A DNA stretch of 64,000 nt from CBDBCU01 sp965242615 (GTDB lineage Bacteria > Chloroflexota > Dehalococcoidia > Lucifugimonadales > UBA3495). Location of the stretch: the NCBI GenBank assembly GCA_965242615.1, contig CBDESR010000005.1, forward strand, positions 310,001-374,000, written 5' to 3'. The notes under the pieces are model-generated. The model was not told the origin of the DNA, made no database searches, and worked only from the letters and a program-made list of their open reading frames with translations. The position numbers and the translations under genes were made by a program. Positions 51,195 to 58,180 of this stretch are shown in pieces; position 1 is the stretch's first letter, and each line of letters opens with the position of its first letter.

Positions 51195-51338
51195 GGTTCT
51201 GTTCAATTTTGCTGGGAGAGATCGTAGTAGCGGACTACTGCCACGACGCTGGAGACGCTTTCGAGTACCTCGAACGCTATAAATGGCGTTCTCGAACCCC
51301 ACGAAAACGACAATCCCCCAGCAAAATTAAACAGAGCC
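51195..51338. mobile_element. 144-bp inverted-repeat element
   Basis: 22-bp terminal inverted repeats with two mismatches: GGTTCTGTTCAATTTTGCTG.. at 51195-51216 and CCCAGCAAAATTAAACAGAG.. at 51317-51338. No coding frame and no obvious target duplication. The only copy in the window. It lies 4 bp after the stop of the small membrane gene and could also fold as a terminator in RNA. Confidence 0.55.
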
Positions 51339-51342
51339 GGTT

Positions 51343-51531
51343 TTACTCATCCTGCTGCTCCCGTTCCCTCCGTTTCTGTTCCCGCCGGGCTTTCCGCTTT
51401 GCCCGGGCTTCCAGCCACGCCCCCCTAGCGTCCTCATCCATCCCCCGGTGCGACCATGCCCGCCAGCCAAAGACCAGCGCCACCAACGCCATAATGCCGA
51501 TACCCCCAAGGAAACCAAACACATTCTCCAT
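51343..51531 (-). CDS. Very small membrane protein
   Basis: 62 residues: one N-terminal membrane helix (FGFLGGIGIMALVALVFGW) and a strongly basic, Arg/Lys/Glu-rich tail (ARAKRKARREQKRREREQQ). GAGAGG lies 6 bp before the ATG, supporting a real gene. Its ribosome site overlaps the stop of the methyltransferase-like remnant just upstream. Function unknown. Confidence 0.6.
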   Translation of the reverse strand: MENVFGFLGGIGIMALVALVFGWRAWSHRGMDEDARGAWLEARAKRKARREQKRREREQQDE

Positions 51532-51535
51532 ACTG

Positions 51536-51697
51536 CTACCTCTCCATAGCGGCCATTGCTGCCCGCCCGATATATTCGCTGAACGCCGGGGGAATGGCGT
51601 TATTCAATGCTTGGCGCACATCCGCCGTGTTGCCCGTTTGGATATGCGGGACATCCAAGGCAGCCCGCAGTTCCTTGTTTGCTACTATGCAACTTAC
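51536..51697 (-). pseudogene. C-terminal remnant resembling a DNA cytosine methyltransferase
   Basis: The minus-strand frame ending at 51536 reads IVANKELRAALDVPHIQTGN, then TADVRQALNNAIPPAFSEYI, then GRAAMAAMER and stop. The segment RQALNNAIPPAFSEYIG resembles the conserved end of C5 methyltransferases (RQIGNAVPP..LA..I). Everything before it is missing: the frame meets a REP pair at 51702. A deletion that left only the tail is likely. The family call is tentative. Confidence 0.4.
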
Positions 51698-51701
51698 CTA
51701 C

Positions 51702-51771
51702 CGTCATTCCCACGAAAGTGGGAATCCAGAGTCCCCGGCCTTTCTGGATTCCCGTTTTCACGGGAATGACG
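51702..51771. repeat. Inverted pair of R1 REP hairpins
   Basis: An intact R1 unit, spacer GTCCCCGGCCTT, then inverted partner TCTGGATTCCCGTTTTCACG, ending GGAATGACG. The partner's stem is CCCGT/ACGGG rather than CCCAC/GTGGG, so the two halves keep their own pairing. Confidence 0.8.
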
Positions 51772-51825
51772 ATTTCTATAGGCGATAACCTTACCCCGAA
51801 GCTATGGGATGATGGCCGCCCCCCC

Positions 51826-52716
51826 TTAAAAACTCCGGGCGGCCATCAGTTCCCGGTTCTCCAGTTCCTTGACGCTGCGGCCCACCATCGGCTCCCCAAG
51901 GTTCTTGGACACATCCGCCAGAATGTTGGGGTCGTTGTAGTGCGTTACCGCCTGCACAATGGCATAGCCGCGCTGCACCGGGTCGCCGGACTTGAAAATG
52001 CCGCTGCCTACAAAGACGCCATCCGCGCCCAACTGCATCATCAAGCCGGCGTCGGCCGGCGTGGCTACGCCCCCGGCGGCAAAGTTCACCACCGGCAGCC
52101 GCCCCTGTTCCTTAGTCTGCTGCAACAATTCCAGGCTGACTCCCAAGTTGCGGGCTTCCACCACCAGTTCATCCTCCGGCATAGTTTTCAGCTTGCGGAT
52201 GGCATCCTGCACTGCCCTCATGTGGCGCACCGCTTCGACCACATCCCCGGTGCCGGCTTCCCCCTTGGTGCGAATCATCGCCGCCCCTTCCGAAATGCGG
52301 CGCAAGGCTTCCCCCAAATCCCGACAGCCGCAGACAAAAGGCACCTGGAAATCGTGTTTCCAGACATGATGCACTTCGTCCGCCGGGGTCAGCACTTCCG
52401 ACTCGTCAATGTAGTCAATGCCGATGGCTTCCAGCACCTGCGCTTCGACGAAATGCCCGATGCGGCACTTCGCCATTACCGGAATGCTCACCGCATCCAT
52501 AATTTCCAGAATCACCGCCGGGTCGGTCATCCGGGCGACGCCGCCATCGGCGCGGATGTCCGCCGGCACCCGTTCCAGAGCCATCACCGCTACGGCCCCG
52601 GCTTCGGCCGCGATGCGCGCCTGGTCGGCGTTCACCACATCCATAATCACGCCGCCCTTCAGCATCTGGGCGTGGCCCGACTTCACCGTAAAAGTCCCGG
52701 TCAAAACTTCAACCAT
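51826..52716 (-). CDS. pdxS: Pyridoxal 5'-phosphate synthase subunit PdxS
   Basis: Builds PLP from ribose 5-phosphate, glyceraldehyde 3-phosphate and ammonia from PdxT; works as a (beta/alpha)8 dodecamer. 296 residues. VKSGHAQMLKGGVIMDVVNADQA (about 12-34), then VMALERVPADIRADGGVARMTDP, then IPVMAKCRIGHFVEAQ with the catalytic Lys. NFAAGGVATPADAGLMMQLGADGVFVGSGIF is the phosphate-binding C-terminal block. AAGGGGG precedes the ATG, and a promoter lies at 52786. Confidence 0.97.
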   Translation of the reverse strand: MVEVLTGTFTVKSGHAQMLKGGVIMDVVNADQARIAAEAGAVAVMALERVPADIRADGGVARMTDPAVILEIMDAVSIPVMAKCRIGHFVEAQVLEAIGIDYIDESEVLTPADEVHHVWKHDFQVPFVCGCRDLGEALRRISEGAAMIRTKGEAGTGDVVEAVRHMRAVQDAIRKLKTMPEDELVVEARNLGVSLELLQQTKEQGRLPVVNFAAGGVATPADAGLMMQLGADGVFVGSGIFKSGDPVQRGYAIVQAVTHYNDPNILADVSKNLGEPMVGRSVKELENRELMAARSF

Positions 52717-52785
52717 TCCGTTCCCCCTTGCCGCCGGGCAACCTTTCCTGTCCCCGGCGAAATGGTCTGACTGCTAACACTTGCC

Positions 52786-52815
52786 ATTATACGCCGGCCG
52801 GGGGGATATTAGCAA
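52786..52815 (-). promoter_or_regulatory. pdxS promoter
   Basis: On the minus strand: TTGCTA (52810-52815), 18-bp spacer, perfect TATAAT (52786-52791), about 70 nt before the ATG. Confidence 0.6.
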
Positions 52816-52919
52816 TTGTGCCGGCGCCCTTTGCCCGGGTTTCTCCCCAATCCCACCACCCATCGCAAACATCAATCCCGCCCGCCTACTGTCCTTCCCC
52901 CGGGCATTCGGTAAGCAAT

Positions 52920-52947
52920 TTGCGGCAAGCCGTCAATAGTATATAAT
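52920..52947 (+). promoter_or_regulatory. Promoter of the small membrane gene at 52977
   Basis: TTGCGG at 52920-52925, 16-bp spacer, perfect TATAAT at 52942-52947. It is divergent from the pdxS promoter with about 105 bp between the -35 elements. Confidence 0.5.
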
Positions 52948-52976
52948 CGAGTATCTGCTTGGAGGTGAAAGCGCAG

Positions 52977-53387
52977 TTGAAACAATGGCTGCTGTCGGAA
53001 ATGATAACCGATATTCCCCGGTGGTTTTTCCTGTTGGCATGGCTGACTTTCTACCTTGCCACCGGCACGGCCCTGGCGGTCGAGTTTTACCAGCACCCGA
53101 CCCGTCCGGTCCTCGTCAACATCAAAGAGGGCGTAGCCTTCGCCGGCGGCGGATTGTATCCGTGGCTCCTGGCCGCCCTATACTTGCACTCGGAGGTGTG
53201 GCACATGATTCTTTCCAAGCGAGCCAATCGGCGGGAAGTGGAACGGGCCTCAGCCGAAGCGACCGCCGCGGCACAGGCCCAATTGCGGGAATGGTACGAA
53301 CAGCACAAGGACCAGTGGCCGGAAGGCTTGCCGCTGCCCCCCGGCCTCGCCCGGAACCCCGCGGACCCCAGCAACGGCAGCCCGTAA
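52977..53387 (+). CDS. Hypothetical membrane protein
   Basis: 136 residues with two hydrophobic stretches (WFFLLAWLTFYLATGTALAV and YPWLLAALYLHSEVWHMIL) and a C-terminal charged helix (ANRREVERASAEATAAAQAQ) with a Pro-rich end (PEGLPLPPGLARNP). The TTG at 52977 is preferred because GGAGGTG lies 9 bp before it; the frame also begins at 52959 but would place that ribosome site inside. Probably a membrane-attached signalling or structural protein. No family recognised. Confidence 0.65.
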   Translation: MKQWLLSEMITDIPRWFFLLAWLTFYLATGTALAVEFYQHPTRPVLVNIKEGVAFAGGGLYPWLLAALYLHSEVWHMILSKRANRREVERASAEATAAAQAQLREWYEQHKDQWPEGLPLPPGLARNPADPSNGSP

Positions 53388-53412
53388 CGACATCCCACCC
53401 CAACCCGGAACC

Positions 53413-53442
53413 GGCGGCGGCGGTCATCCAACCACCGCCGCC
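53413..53442 (+). terminator. GC-rich hairpin after the 52977 gene
   Basis: GGCGGCGGCGGT / ACCACCGCCGCC with loop CATCCA, 25 bp after the stop; no T run, so only a possible terminator. Confidence 0.35.
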
Positions 53443-53492
53443 ATCCCCCAAAACTTTGGGCGAAAATTCCCCCCGCCGTAGCCCCCAACCCC

Positions 53493-53522
53493 TTGACAAC
53501 ACCCCGCCCCATCCCTTACCCT
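53493..53522 (+). promoter_or_regulatory. Promoter of the secreted-protein gene with a C11 tract
   Basis: TTGACA at 53493-53498, 18-bp spacer, TACCCT at 53517-53522 (weak -10), 36 bp before the ATG. Confidence 0.4.
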
Positions 53523-53557
53523 ACGCCCCAACCTCAACCCCCCAAGGAGCAACCATT

Positions 53558-54447
53558 ATGCTTCGAGTTCTGGTATCCGCCTTGGCCGTGGTCGGCTTGC
53601 TGGCCTTGACCGCCGCTTTTGCCCCTAACCGCGGCCCCGCCGAACCGGCCCTCACCCGCTCCACTTCCGAACTACCCCCCCCCCCGAACACCTGTTCTAT
53701 GTAGACGTCGCCCAAGCCGCCCCCCGCTCCATCCCCTGGAACTGCTCCGACTGGCAAGAGTCCCCCGCCGTGGCCGACGCCGATGACGCCCGCGTCTCGA
53801 TGATCCTCGAAACCTTGGCCGCCAACCGGGGCAAGTCCATTTACTGCGCTATCGACCAGTCCGACACCTGGACTAAAGCCGAAACTTGGGAAGCCGGCCG
53901 CTACCGCAACGAACGCGACGACACCGTCTATTTCGGCCAAAGCGGCAACTTCCGCGGCTTCCTGGCGGCCCAAGAGGGCTATCTGACCGACGGCGAATCC
54001 GGCGTTACCGGCGTCTCCCGCGAACTCATTTTTGAATTCCCCCGGGAGCAGCGCCGCGGCTGGAAAACCGTACGCTTTGCTGTCCCCACCGACGGCAGCA
54101 AGCTCGCCTCGGGTTATTCCTGCTCATATCATCCCGTCCGCTATAGTTCTGATTCCAGCGCCAAGAGTACGGCCCGGCGGTATTTTACGGGCGACTCTGG
54201 CAGTTGCCCTGTGACTACCGACTGGGCGGCTGATGCGGACGCTGCGGCCCAGACTCATTGCCGCCGCCGCGGCGGCCGGGTCGTGGCCGGCAGCGTTGAG
54301 TATGACGCCTCCACGGTCCGTTATGAGGATGGTGGGAACCCCATCTGGGATCATCGGCCGTTCGGCAGTGGAAATGGCTTTTCCTACACCGTCCGTCAAC
54401 TGCGCGACTGGTCCGCCACCTGCAAGAAACGCGTCCGCCGTCGCTAA
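53558..54447 (+). CDS. Secreted hypothetical protein interrupted at a C11 tract
   Basis: The ATG at 53558 (AAGGAG 8 bp upstream) opens a signal peptide, MLRVLVSALAVVGLLALTAA. The frame stops at 53704 just after a run of 11 C (53675-53685). A shift by one base at that run joins it to a second frame (EHLFYVDVAQAAPRSIPWNC, onward to 54447), which is rich in Cys, Arg, Asp and Ser/Gly (WNCSDWQ, GKSIYCAIDQSD, YSCSYHP). The whole product would be about 296 residues and exported. The change may be a sequencing error in a homopolymer, a real mutation or a phase-variable switch. No family recognised. A strong terminator follows. Confidence 0.6.
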
Positions 54448-54487
54448 CCCCCAGCGCCGCCGGCCGTTGCCCCCAAGAAAACCCGCA

Positions 54488-54525
54488 CCGTCAGCCCCGG
54501 CACAACCGGGGTTGACGGCTTTTTA
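54488..54525 (+). terminator. Intrinsic terminator
   Basis: CCGTCAGCCCCGG / CCGGGGTTGACGG, a 13-bp stem with one mismatch and loop CACAA, followed by CTTTTTAA. It lies 40 bp after the secreted-protein gene. Confidence 0.88.
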
Positions 54526-54649
54526 ACGCCATCCCCCGCAAAAAGCCAAGCCAACGGCATTGACTACCCCCGCCCGCCGCCCTAAAATGGCGGCGGTTAA
54601 CTGTGCAAAATCCCTCGCCCCCCACCCGGGCCGAACCCAAAGGAAACTG

Positions 54650-55123
54650 ATGGCAAAGCAACTTATCGCCGGAACCCCGCCGCCCCGCCTCGAGGAGCCG
54701 GTATCCGCCGGCGGCGTCGTGTACCGCCGCGCCGCCAACGGCATCGAAACCGTCTTATGCGGCCGGGATGACCCGGTGCGCTGGAGCCTCGCTAAAGGCA
54801 CTCCCGACCCCGGCGAAACCCTCGAACAAACCGCCCTCCGCGAAGTCCGGGAGGAAACCGGCCTCGCAACCATCATCGAAGCCCCCATCAAAAGCATCGA
54901 CTACTGGTTCTCCGACCGGGAAGGCACGGTGCGCTACCACAAAACCGTCCATTTCTACCTAATGTCCCCGGTCGGCGGCCACACCGACCGCCACGACCCG
55001 GAATTTGATGTCGTCGCCTGGTTTCCCTGCGCCGAAGCCCTCGACCGCCTCGCTTACGCCAACGAAGCCGAGGTCCTGCGGCAGGCGATGCACCTGATTG
55101 CCCGCCGGGAGCCGGCCCCCTGA
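54650..55123 (+). CDS. Nudix hydrolase
   Basis: 157 residues. The Nudix box GTPDPGETLEQTALREVREETGL (about residues 45-67) fits Gx5Ex7REUxEExGU with all acidic residues present. VSAGGVVYRRAANGIETVLCGR precedes it. KTVHFYLMSPVGG and PEFDVVAWFPCAEALDRL complete the fold. It probably cleaves a nucleoside diphosphate derivative; the substrate is unknown. The ATG at 54650 follows AAAGGA; the frame extends upstream to 54560 without support. It overlaps the acetyltransferase gene by one base (TGATG). Confidence 0.9.
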   Translation: MAKQLIAGTPPPRLEEPVSAGGVVYRRAANGIETVLCGRDDPVRWSLAKGTPDPGETLEQTALREVREETGLATIIEAPIKSIDYWFSDREGTVRYHKTVHFYLMSPVGGHTDRHDPEFDVVAWFPCAEALDRLAYANEAEVLRQAMHLIARREPAP

Positions 55124-55698
55124 TGCCGGAACTGTACGGCGCCAGAGTTACCCTGCGGGACAAGCGGCTGGCCGACGCCGAGCAGGATTATATCTGGCGG
55201 TGCGACCCGGAACTGGCCGAACTCGACGCCGCCTTTCCCCTGACCATGAACTACGACCGCTACCTGAAAATGTTTCAGGACCAGTTGCGCTGGCCCACCC
55301 CCGGCTCCCACCACTTCGCCATCGAAGTCGCCGGCCCCAAACTCATCGGCAACTGTATGTATTACGACCTCGATTCGGTCAACCGCGAAGCCGAACTCGG
55401 CATCGTCATCGGCGACCGCGACTACTGGAACCACGGCTACGGCTATGACGCCGTAATCACCCTGCTGGATTTTATGTTCAACCAGCGACAGCTCCGCCGC
55501 GTCTATCTCCACACCCTGCACTGGAACGAACGCGCCCAGCGCAGCTTTGGCAAATGCGGTTTTAACCCGGTGCGCGCCGTCCGGCGGATGGGCCGCGACT
55601 TCATCCTGATGGAAGTCCTCCGCGCCGACTGGTACGCCCAAGCCCCCGCCCTCCTGGAAAAACGCTGGCACTTCCCCCCACCCCAGCCCGCCGAATAA
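55123..55698 (+). CDS. GNAT acetyltransferase (RimJ/RimL type)
   Basis: 191 residues. VTLRDKRLADAEQDYIWRCDPELAE starts the fold as in RimL-like enzymes. ELGIVIGDRDYWNHGYGYDAV (about 87-107) is the acetyl-CoA binding motif (R/Q-x-x-G-x-G/A in the form NHGYG). RVYLHTLHWNERAQRSFGKCGF (about 126-147) is motif B. An acyl-CoA dependent N-acetylation is expected; the acceptor is unknown. The start overlaps the Nudix stop. Likely the same transcript. Confidence 0.88.
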   Translation: MPELYGARVTLRDKRLADAEQDYIWRCDPELAELDAAFPLTMNYDRYLKMFQDQLRWPTPGSHHFAIEVAGPKLIGNCMYYDLDSVNREAELGIVIGDRDYWNHGYGYDAVITLLDFMFNQRQLRRVYLHTLHWNERAQRSFGKCGFNPVRAVRRMGRDFILMEVLRADWYAQAPALLEKRWHFPPPQPAE

Positions 55699-55765
55699 CC
55701 CCCGCCCCATCGCCCATCACCACCATCATTCCCGCAAAAACGGGGAGACCGACCACTGCAGCCGG

Positions 55766-55795
55766 TTGTCAAAACCCCTCCCCATCCGTTATAAT
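55766..55795 (+). promoter_or_regulatory. Promoter of the HEPN/PaREP1-like gene
   Basis: TTGTCA at 55766-55771, 18-bp spacer, perfect TATAAT at 55790-55795. Confidence 0.65.
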
Positions 55796-55828
55796 CCTCC
55801 TACTCTACTAATCGAGGTCGCACCCCTT

Positions 55829-56407
55829 ATGACCCTGCCTTTAGACACCGCCCCCGGTCCATCGCCCGATGCCGAAGCCATCCGCAACGCCGGCATCAGC
55901 CAAGAGCTGCTGACCAACGCCCGCCTGGAACTCGACGCCGGCGACCTCCTCCAAGCCTCCGATAAGGCGTGGGGCGCCGCCGCCTTCGCCGTCAAAGCCG
56001 TCGCCGAAAAACGCCGCTGGTTCAACGACGCCGACTGGAAGCTGGGTAGCATTGTCCATATTATCGCTGCCGAGCAAGCCAACAAAGAAATCATCGGCTG
56101 CTACTCCGCGGCCCGGGATGCCCACTACAACTATTACCACCACGAATACAACGCCCTGGCCGTCCGCCACACCATTGACCTCGCCGCCCAGCTGGTTGAA
56201 CTGCTGAAGCCGCTCCTGTCCCCCGACTACACCCCGCCGTCCTACATCAGCGCGGAAGTAGAAACCGAAAAGCGGCGACTGGAACAGCCCACCAGCCAAC
56301 GCGACCACGATCGCTTGGCCAACGGCCGCCCCCCTATCGAGGAGCGGCCGCCGGTTTCCCCGTCCTCCCCGGACACCCCGCCCGAAAACGGCGCCGCCCC
56401 CCAATAA
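55829..56407 (+). CDS. PaREP1/HEPN-like helical protein
   Basis: 192 residues. The core QELLTNARLELDAGDLLQASDKAWGAAAFAVKAVAEKRRW is a typical PaREP1 start. HIIAAEQANKEIIGCYSAARDAHYNYYHHEYN follows, then a helix (VRHTIDLAAQLVELLKPLL) and a polar, Pro-rich tail. The same fold layout appears in the gene pair at 15395-16133. The acidic/His-rich segment DAHYNYYHHEY could be functional, but no RX4-6H toxin motif is evident. The ATG follows GAGGTCG. Function unknown. Confidence 0.75.
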   Translation: MTLPLDTAPGPSPDAEAIRNAGISQELLTNARLELDAGDLLQASDKAWGAAAFAVKAVAEKRRWFNDADWKLGSIVHIIAAEQANKEIIGCYSAARDAHYNYYHHEYNALAVRHTIDLAAQLVELLKPLLSPDYTPPSYISAEVETEKRRLEQPTSQRDHDRLANGRPPIEERPPVSPSSPDTPPENGAAPQ

Positions 56408-56456
56408 CTCCCATCCCCCCAACTACCCGTATCATTCCCCGGCGCAGCCCCCCCAT

Positions 56457-56487
56457 GTCATTCCGAGGCGATAGCCGAGGAATCTAA
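56457..56487 (+). repeat. REP-like hairpin R2
   Basis: GTCATTCCGAGGCGATAGCC followed by GAGGAATCTAA, as at 6010 and 51101. Confidence 0.65.
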
Positions 56488-56537
56488 AACACCGCCCCCA
56501 CAACCACCCTCAAAACAACCAGCCATCCCCCAACTCC

Positions 56538-56582
56538 AAAAGTTTTGAGGGGGTGCGGGGGAACTTTTACAAAAGTTCCCCC
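56538..56582. repeat. H0 hairpin of element copy D
   Basis: AAAAGTTTTGAGGGGGTGC plus the perfect GGGGGAACTTTT / AAAAGTTCCCCC hairpin at 56557-56582. Confidence 0.75.
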
Positions 56583-56680
56583 GCCGTCTCTCCCACCGTC
56601 AAACCGTCATTCCCCCGCCGTATCCCCCTCCTCCAGCAACCGCCCTTCCCACTCTTAAACCGTCATTCCCAACCTCCCAC

Positions 56681-56709
56681 CGTCATTCCCACGAAAGTGG
56701 GAATCCAGA
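56681..56709 (+). repeat. REP-like hairpin R1 upstream of the copy D promoter
   Basis: An intact R1 unit between the H0 hairpin and the promoter, as in copies A and B. Confidence 0.8.
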
Positions 56710-56756
56710 ACCCTTAATTCCTAAAAACCAATTCCGAAAATCCGTCTTAAAACCTC

Positions 56757-56785
56757 TTGACAACTATAAATCCCGCCCCCATAAT
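56757..56785 (+). promoter_or_regulatory. Sigma-70-type promoter of element copy D
   Basis: TTGACA at 56757-56762, 17-bp spacer, CATAAT at 56780-56785. The start of transcription would be near 56792. Confidence 0.7.
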
Positions 56786-56791
56786 AAAAAT

Positions 56792-57335
56792 TGCAAGGTC
56801 AGACCTAGCCCCGGGACGCCGGGTCTCAAAACGATACGCTAGCTTACCGTGAAATACAGCTCACAGCGCGCTGTGGACGCCCCCGGCCCCCGCGGCCGTC
56901 AAGCGTCCCTGCTCCTACCTCCGGGGAACCGGCCTAAGGCCCCGCCATTCCCCACCCGGAGCCGCGGCAAACGGCAAATCCCAACCGCCGCCAAACCGCC
57001 GCCCCTTCCTTACAGGAGCTGGAGTTACAGGTTGACTGGAGGCAGTTCAACCAACGGTAGCTGGACTGGGCCAACCCGCCGGCATGGCAACCATACCAAC
57101 CGGCGCCAGTAGCCACCCCAAGGTCTAGTTCCTGTCAGGCAAATCTGGTCGGGTAATACCGGAATGATGTACGCCGATGTTCCTACCGGTGTATGGCGTC
57201 CCAATGACCAGACTTGCCAACCGCCTCCCGCACGGGCGGAACCCGTGGCCACGGGTTCCGCCCCCCAGCGAATTACCTACCCCATAGCAATAGGCAAACC
57301 CCAACCGCCGGGGCGGCCCAAAGCCGCCGCCCCGG
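56792..57335 (+). ncRNA. Dispersed structured RNA element, copy D (reference copy)
   Basis: 544 nt. CCCGG/GACG/CCGGG hairpin at 56810-56823; block GATACGCTAGCTTACCGTGA; palindrome CACAGCGCGCTGTG at 56862-56875; GGTTGAC..GTTCAACC stem near 57032-57052; TAGCTGGACTGGGCCAAC leading to core GCCGGC..ACCGGC at 57078-57104 and GCCAGTAGCCA; perfect 28-nt palindrome at 57235-57262 (arms GGCGGAACCCGTGG / CCACGGGTTCCGCC); terminal hairpin 57308-57335. This copy keeps every landmark with perfect pairing. Its reverse strand has a short open frame (WYGCHAGGLAQSSYRWL), judged a by-product of nucleotide conservation. Confidence 0.55.
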
Positions 57336-57353
57336 CCCTAACCCGTACCCGCC

Positions 57354-57902
57354 CTAATCCACTATCTCCGCCTTCGCCCCCTCCGGCAGCTCCACCTCAA
57401 AAGCCGTCAAAATCTGCCCCACCAGCAGGTAATGGCCGATTAGCCCGGTAATATCCACCGTGTTTTGCCGACCGAACCGCGCCATCACCGCGTCAAAAGT
57501 GCCATCGCTGATTTTCCGGTTTTGCAGCAGCTCCTGCACATAAGCCACCACCAACGCCTCGTCCCCCGCCAGTCCCGCCGGCGCCGTCCCCCGGGCAATC
57601 GCCCCAATGGTATCCTCGGCAACGCCATGCCCCCGGGCCAGCCGGGCGTGGGCCGCAAACTCGTACTGATTGCGAATCTCCCGGGCCGTGGCGATGATGA
57701 TGACCTCTTTCAAGGCTTCGGGAATGTCGAAATCGAACCGCACATAGGTGCCGGTGTGCGCCACCCGGGCCGCCAGCTTCGGGCTGTGCAGCAGCACCCC
57801 GTACGGCCCCCGCACACTCCCCCGGCTGCCCACGATTTCATCGAAAAAGTGCTGATCCTCCGCCAGCAGCTCCTCCCGGGTTACATTGGATAGTCGCGCC
57901 AT
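57354..57902 (-). CDS. Carboxymuconolactone decarboxylase/AhpD-like protein
   Basis: 182 residues of the AhpD-like all-helical fold. PYGVLLHSPKLAARVAHTGTYVRF (about 32-56) and EVIIIATAREIRNQYEFAAHARLARGHGV (about 65-93) match family helices. The CxxC of peroxidase-active AhpD proteins is replaced by Glu-Phe-Ala-Ala-His, so redox activity through cysteines is unlikely. HYLLVGQILTAFEVELPEG closes the fold. GGAGAGGG precedes the ATG. Likely a lactone decarboxylase-like or unknown enzyme. Its 3' end abuts element copy D. Confidence 0.85.
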   Translation of the reverse strand: MARLSNVTREELLAEDQHFFDEIVGSRGSVRGPYGVLLHSPKLAARVAHTGTYVRFDFDIPEALKEVIIIATAREIRNQYEFAAHARLARGHGVAEDTIGAIARGTAPAGLAGDEALVVAYVQELLQNRKISDGTFDAVMARFGRQNTVDITGLIGHYLLVGQILTAFEVELPEGAKAEIVD

Positions 57903-58017
57903 TTTGCCCTCTCCTTTTCCGTAGATGATTCCCCTGGATTGACTCCTCGGTTTGACCGCTGAACGAATGAATTGCCGCTTTGCCCCGTGCTATCGCAATA
58001 CTTGGCGGCCTACCTAT

Positions 58018-58122
58018 CGTCCTTCCCCCGAAAGTGGGAATCCAGATCGGCTCGTCATTCCCACGAAAGTGGGAATCCAGAAAGGCCGGGGACTCTGGAT
58101 TCCCGTTTTCACGGGAATGACC
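58018..58122. repeat. Cluster of three R1 REP hairpins
   Basis: Two direct R1 units (the first degenerate at its left arm), then GGCCGGGGAC, then an inverted R1 with stem CCCGT/ACGGG. It fills the 278-bp gap between the AhpD-like gene and nadC. Confidence 0.75.
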
Positions 58123-58180
58123 GATTCTATATGCGATAACCCTGCCGCTTTGCCGCCGTCCCCCCTTGACCGGGAACAGC

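Larger units (their letters stand above)
50950..51342. other. Repeat-filled gap downstream of the small membrane gene
   Basis: No gene. It contains an R2 repeat (51101-51131) whose inverted partner lies at about 51158-51181, together forming a long imperfect stem, and the 144-bp inverted-repeat element at 51195-51338. Confidence 0.6.

Noticed and set aside
57000..57116. Conserved reverse-strand peptide (WYGCHAGGLAQSSYRWL and variants) in all four copies of the dispersed element
   Set aside because: It has no shared start codon or ribosome site, frames end at different points (copy B diverges after LAR), and it lies opposite to the conserved promoter. Nucleotide conservation of the RNA explains it better. 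Still worth a synonymous-rate test.
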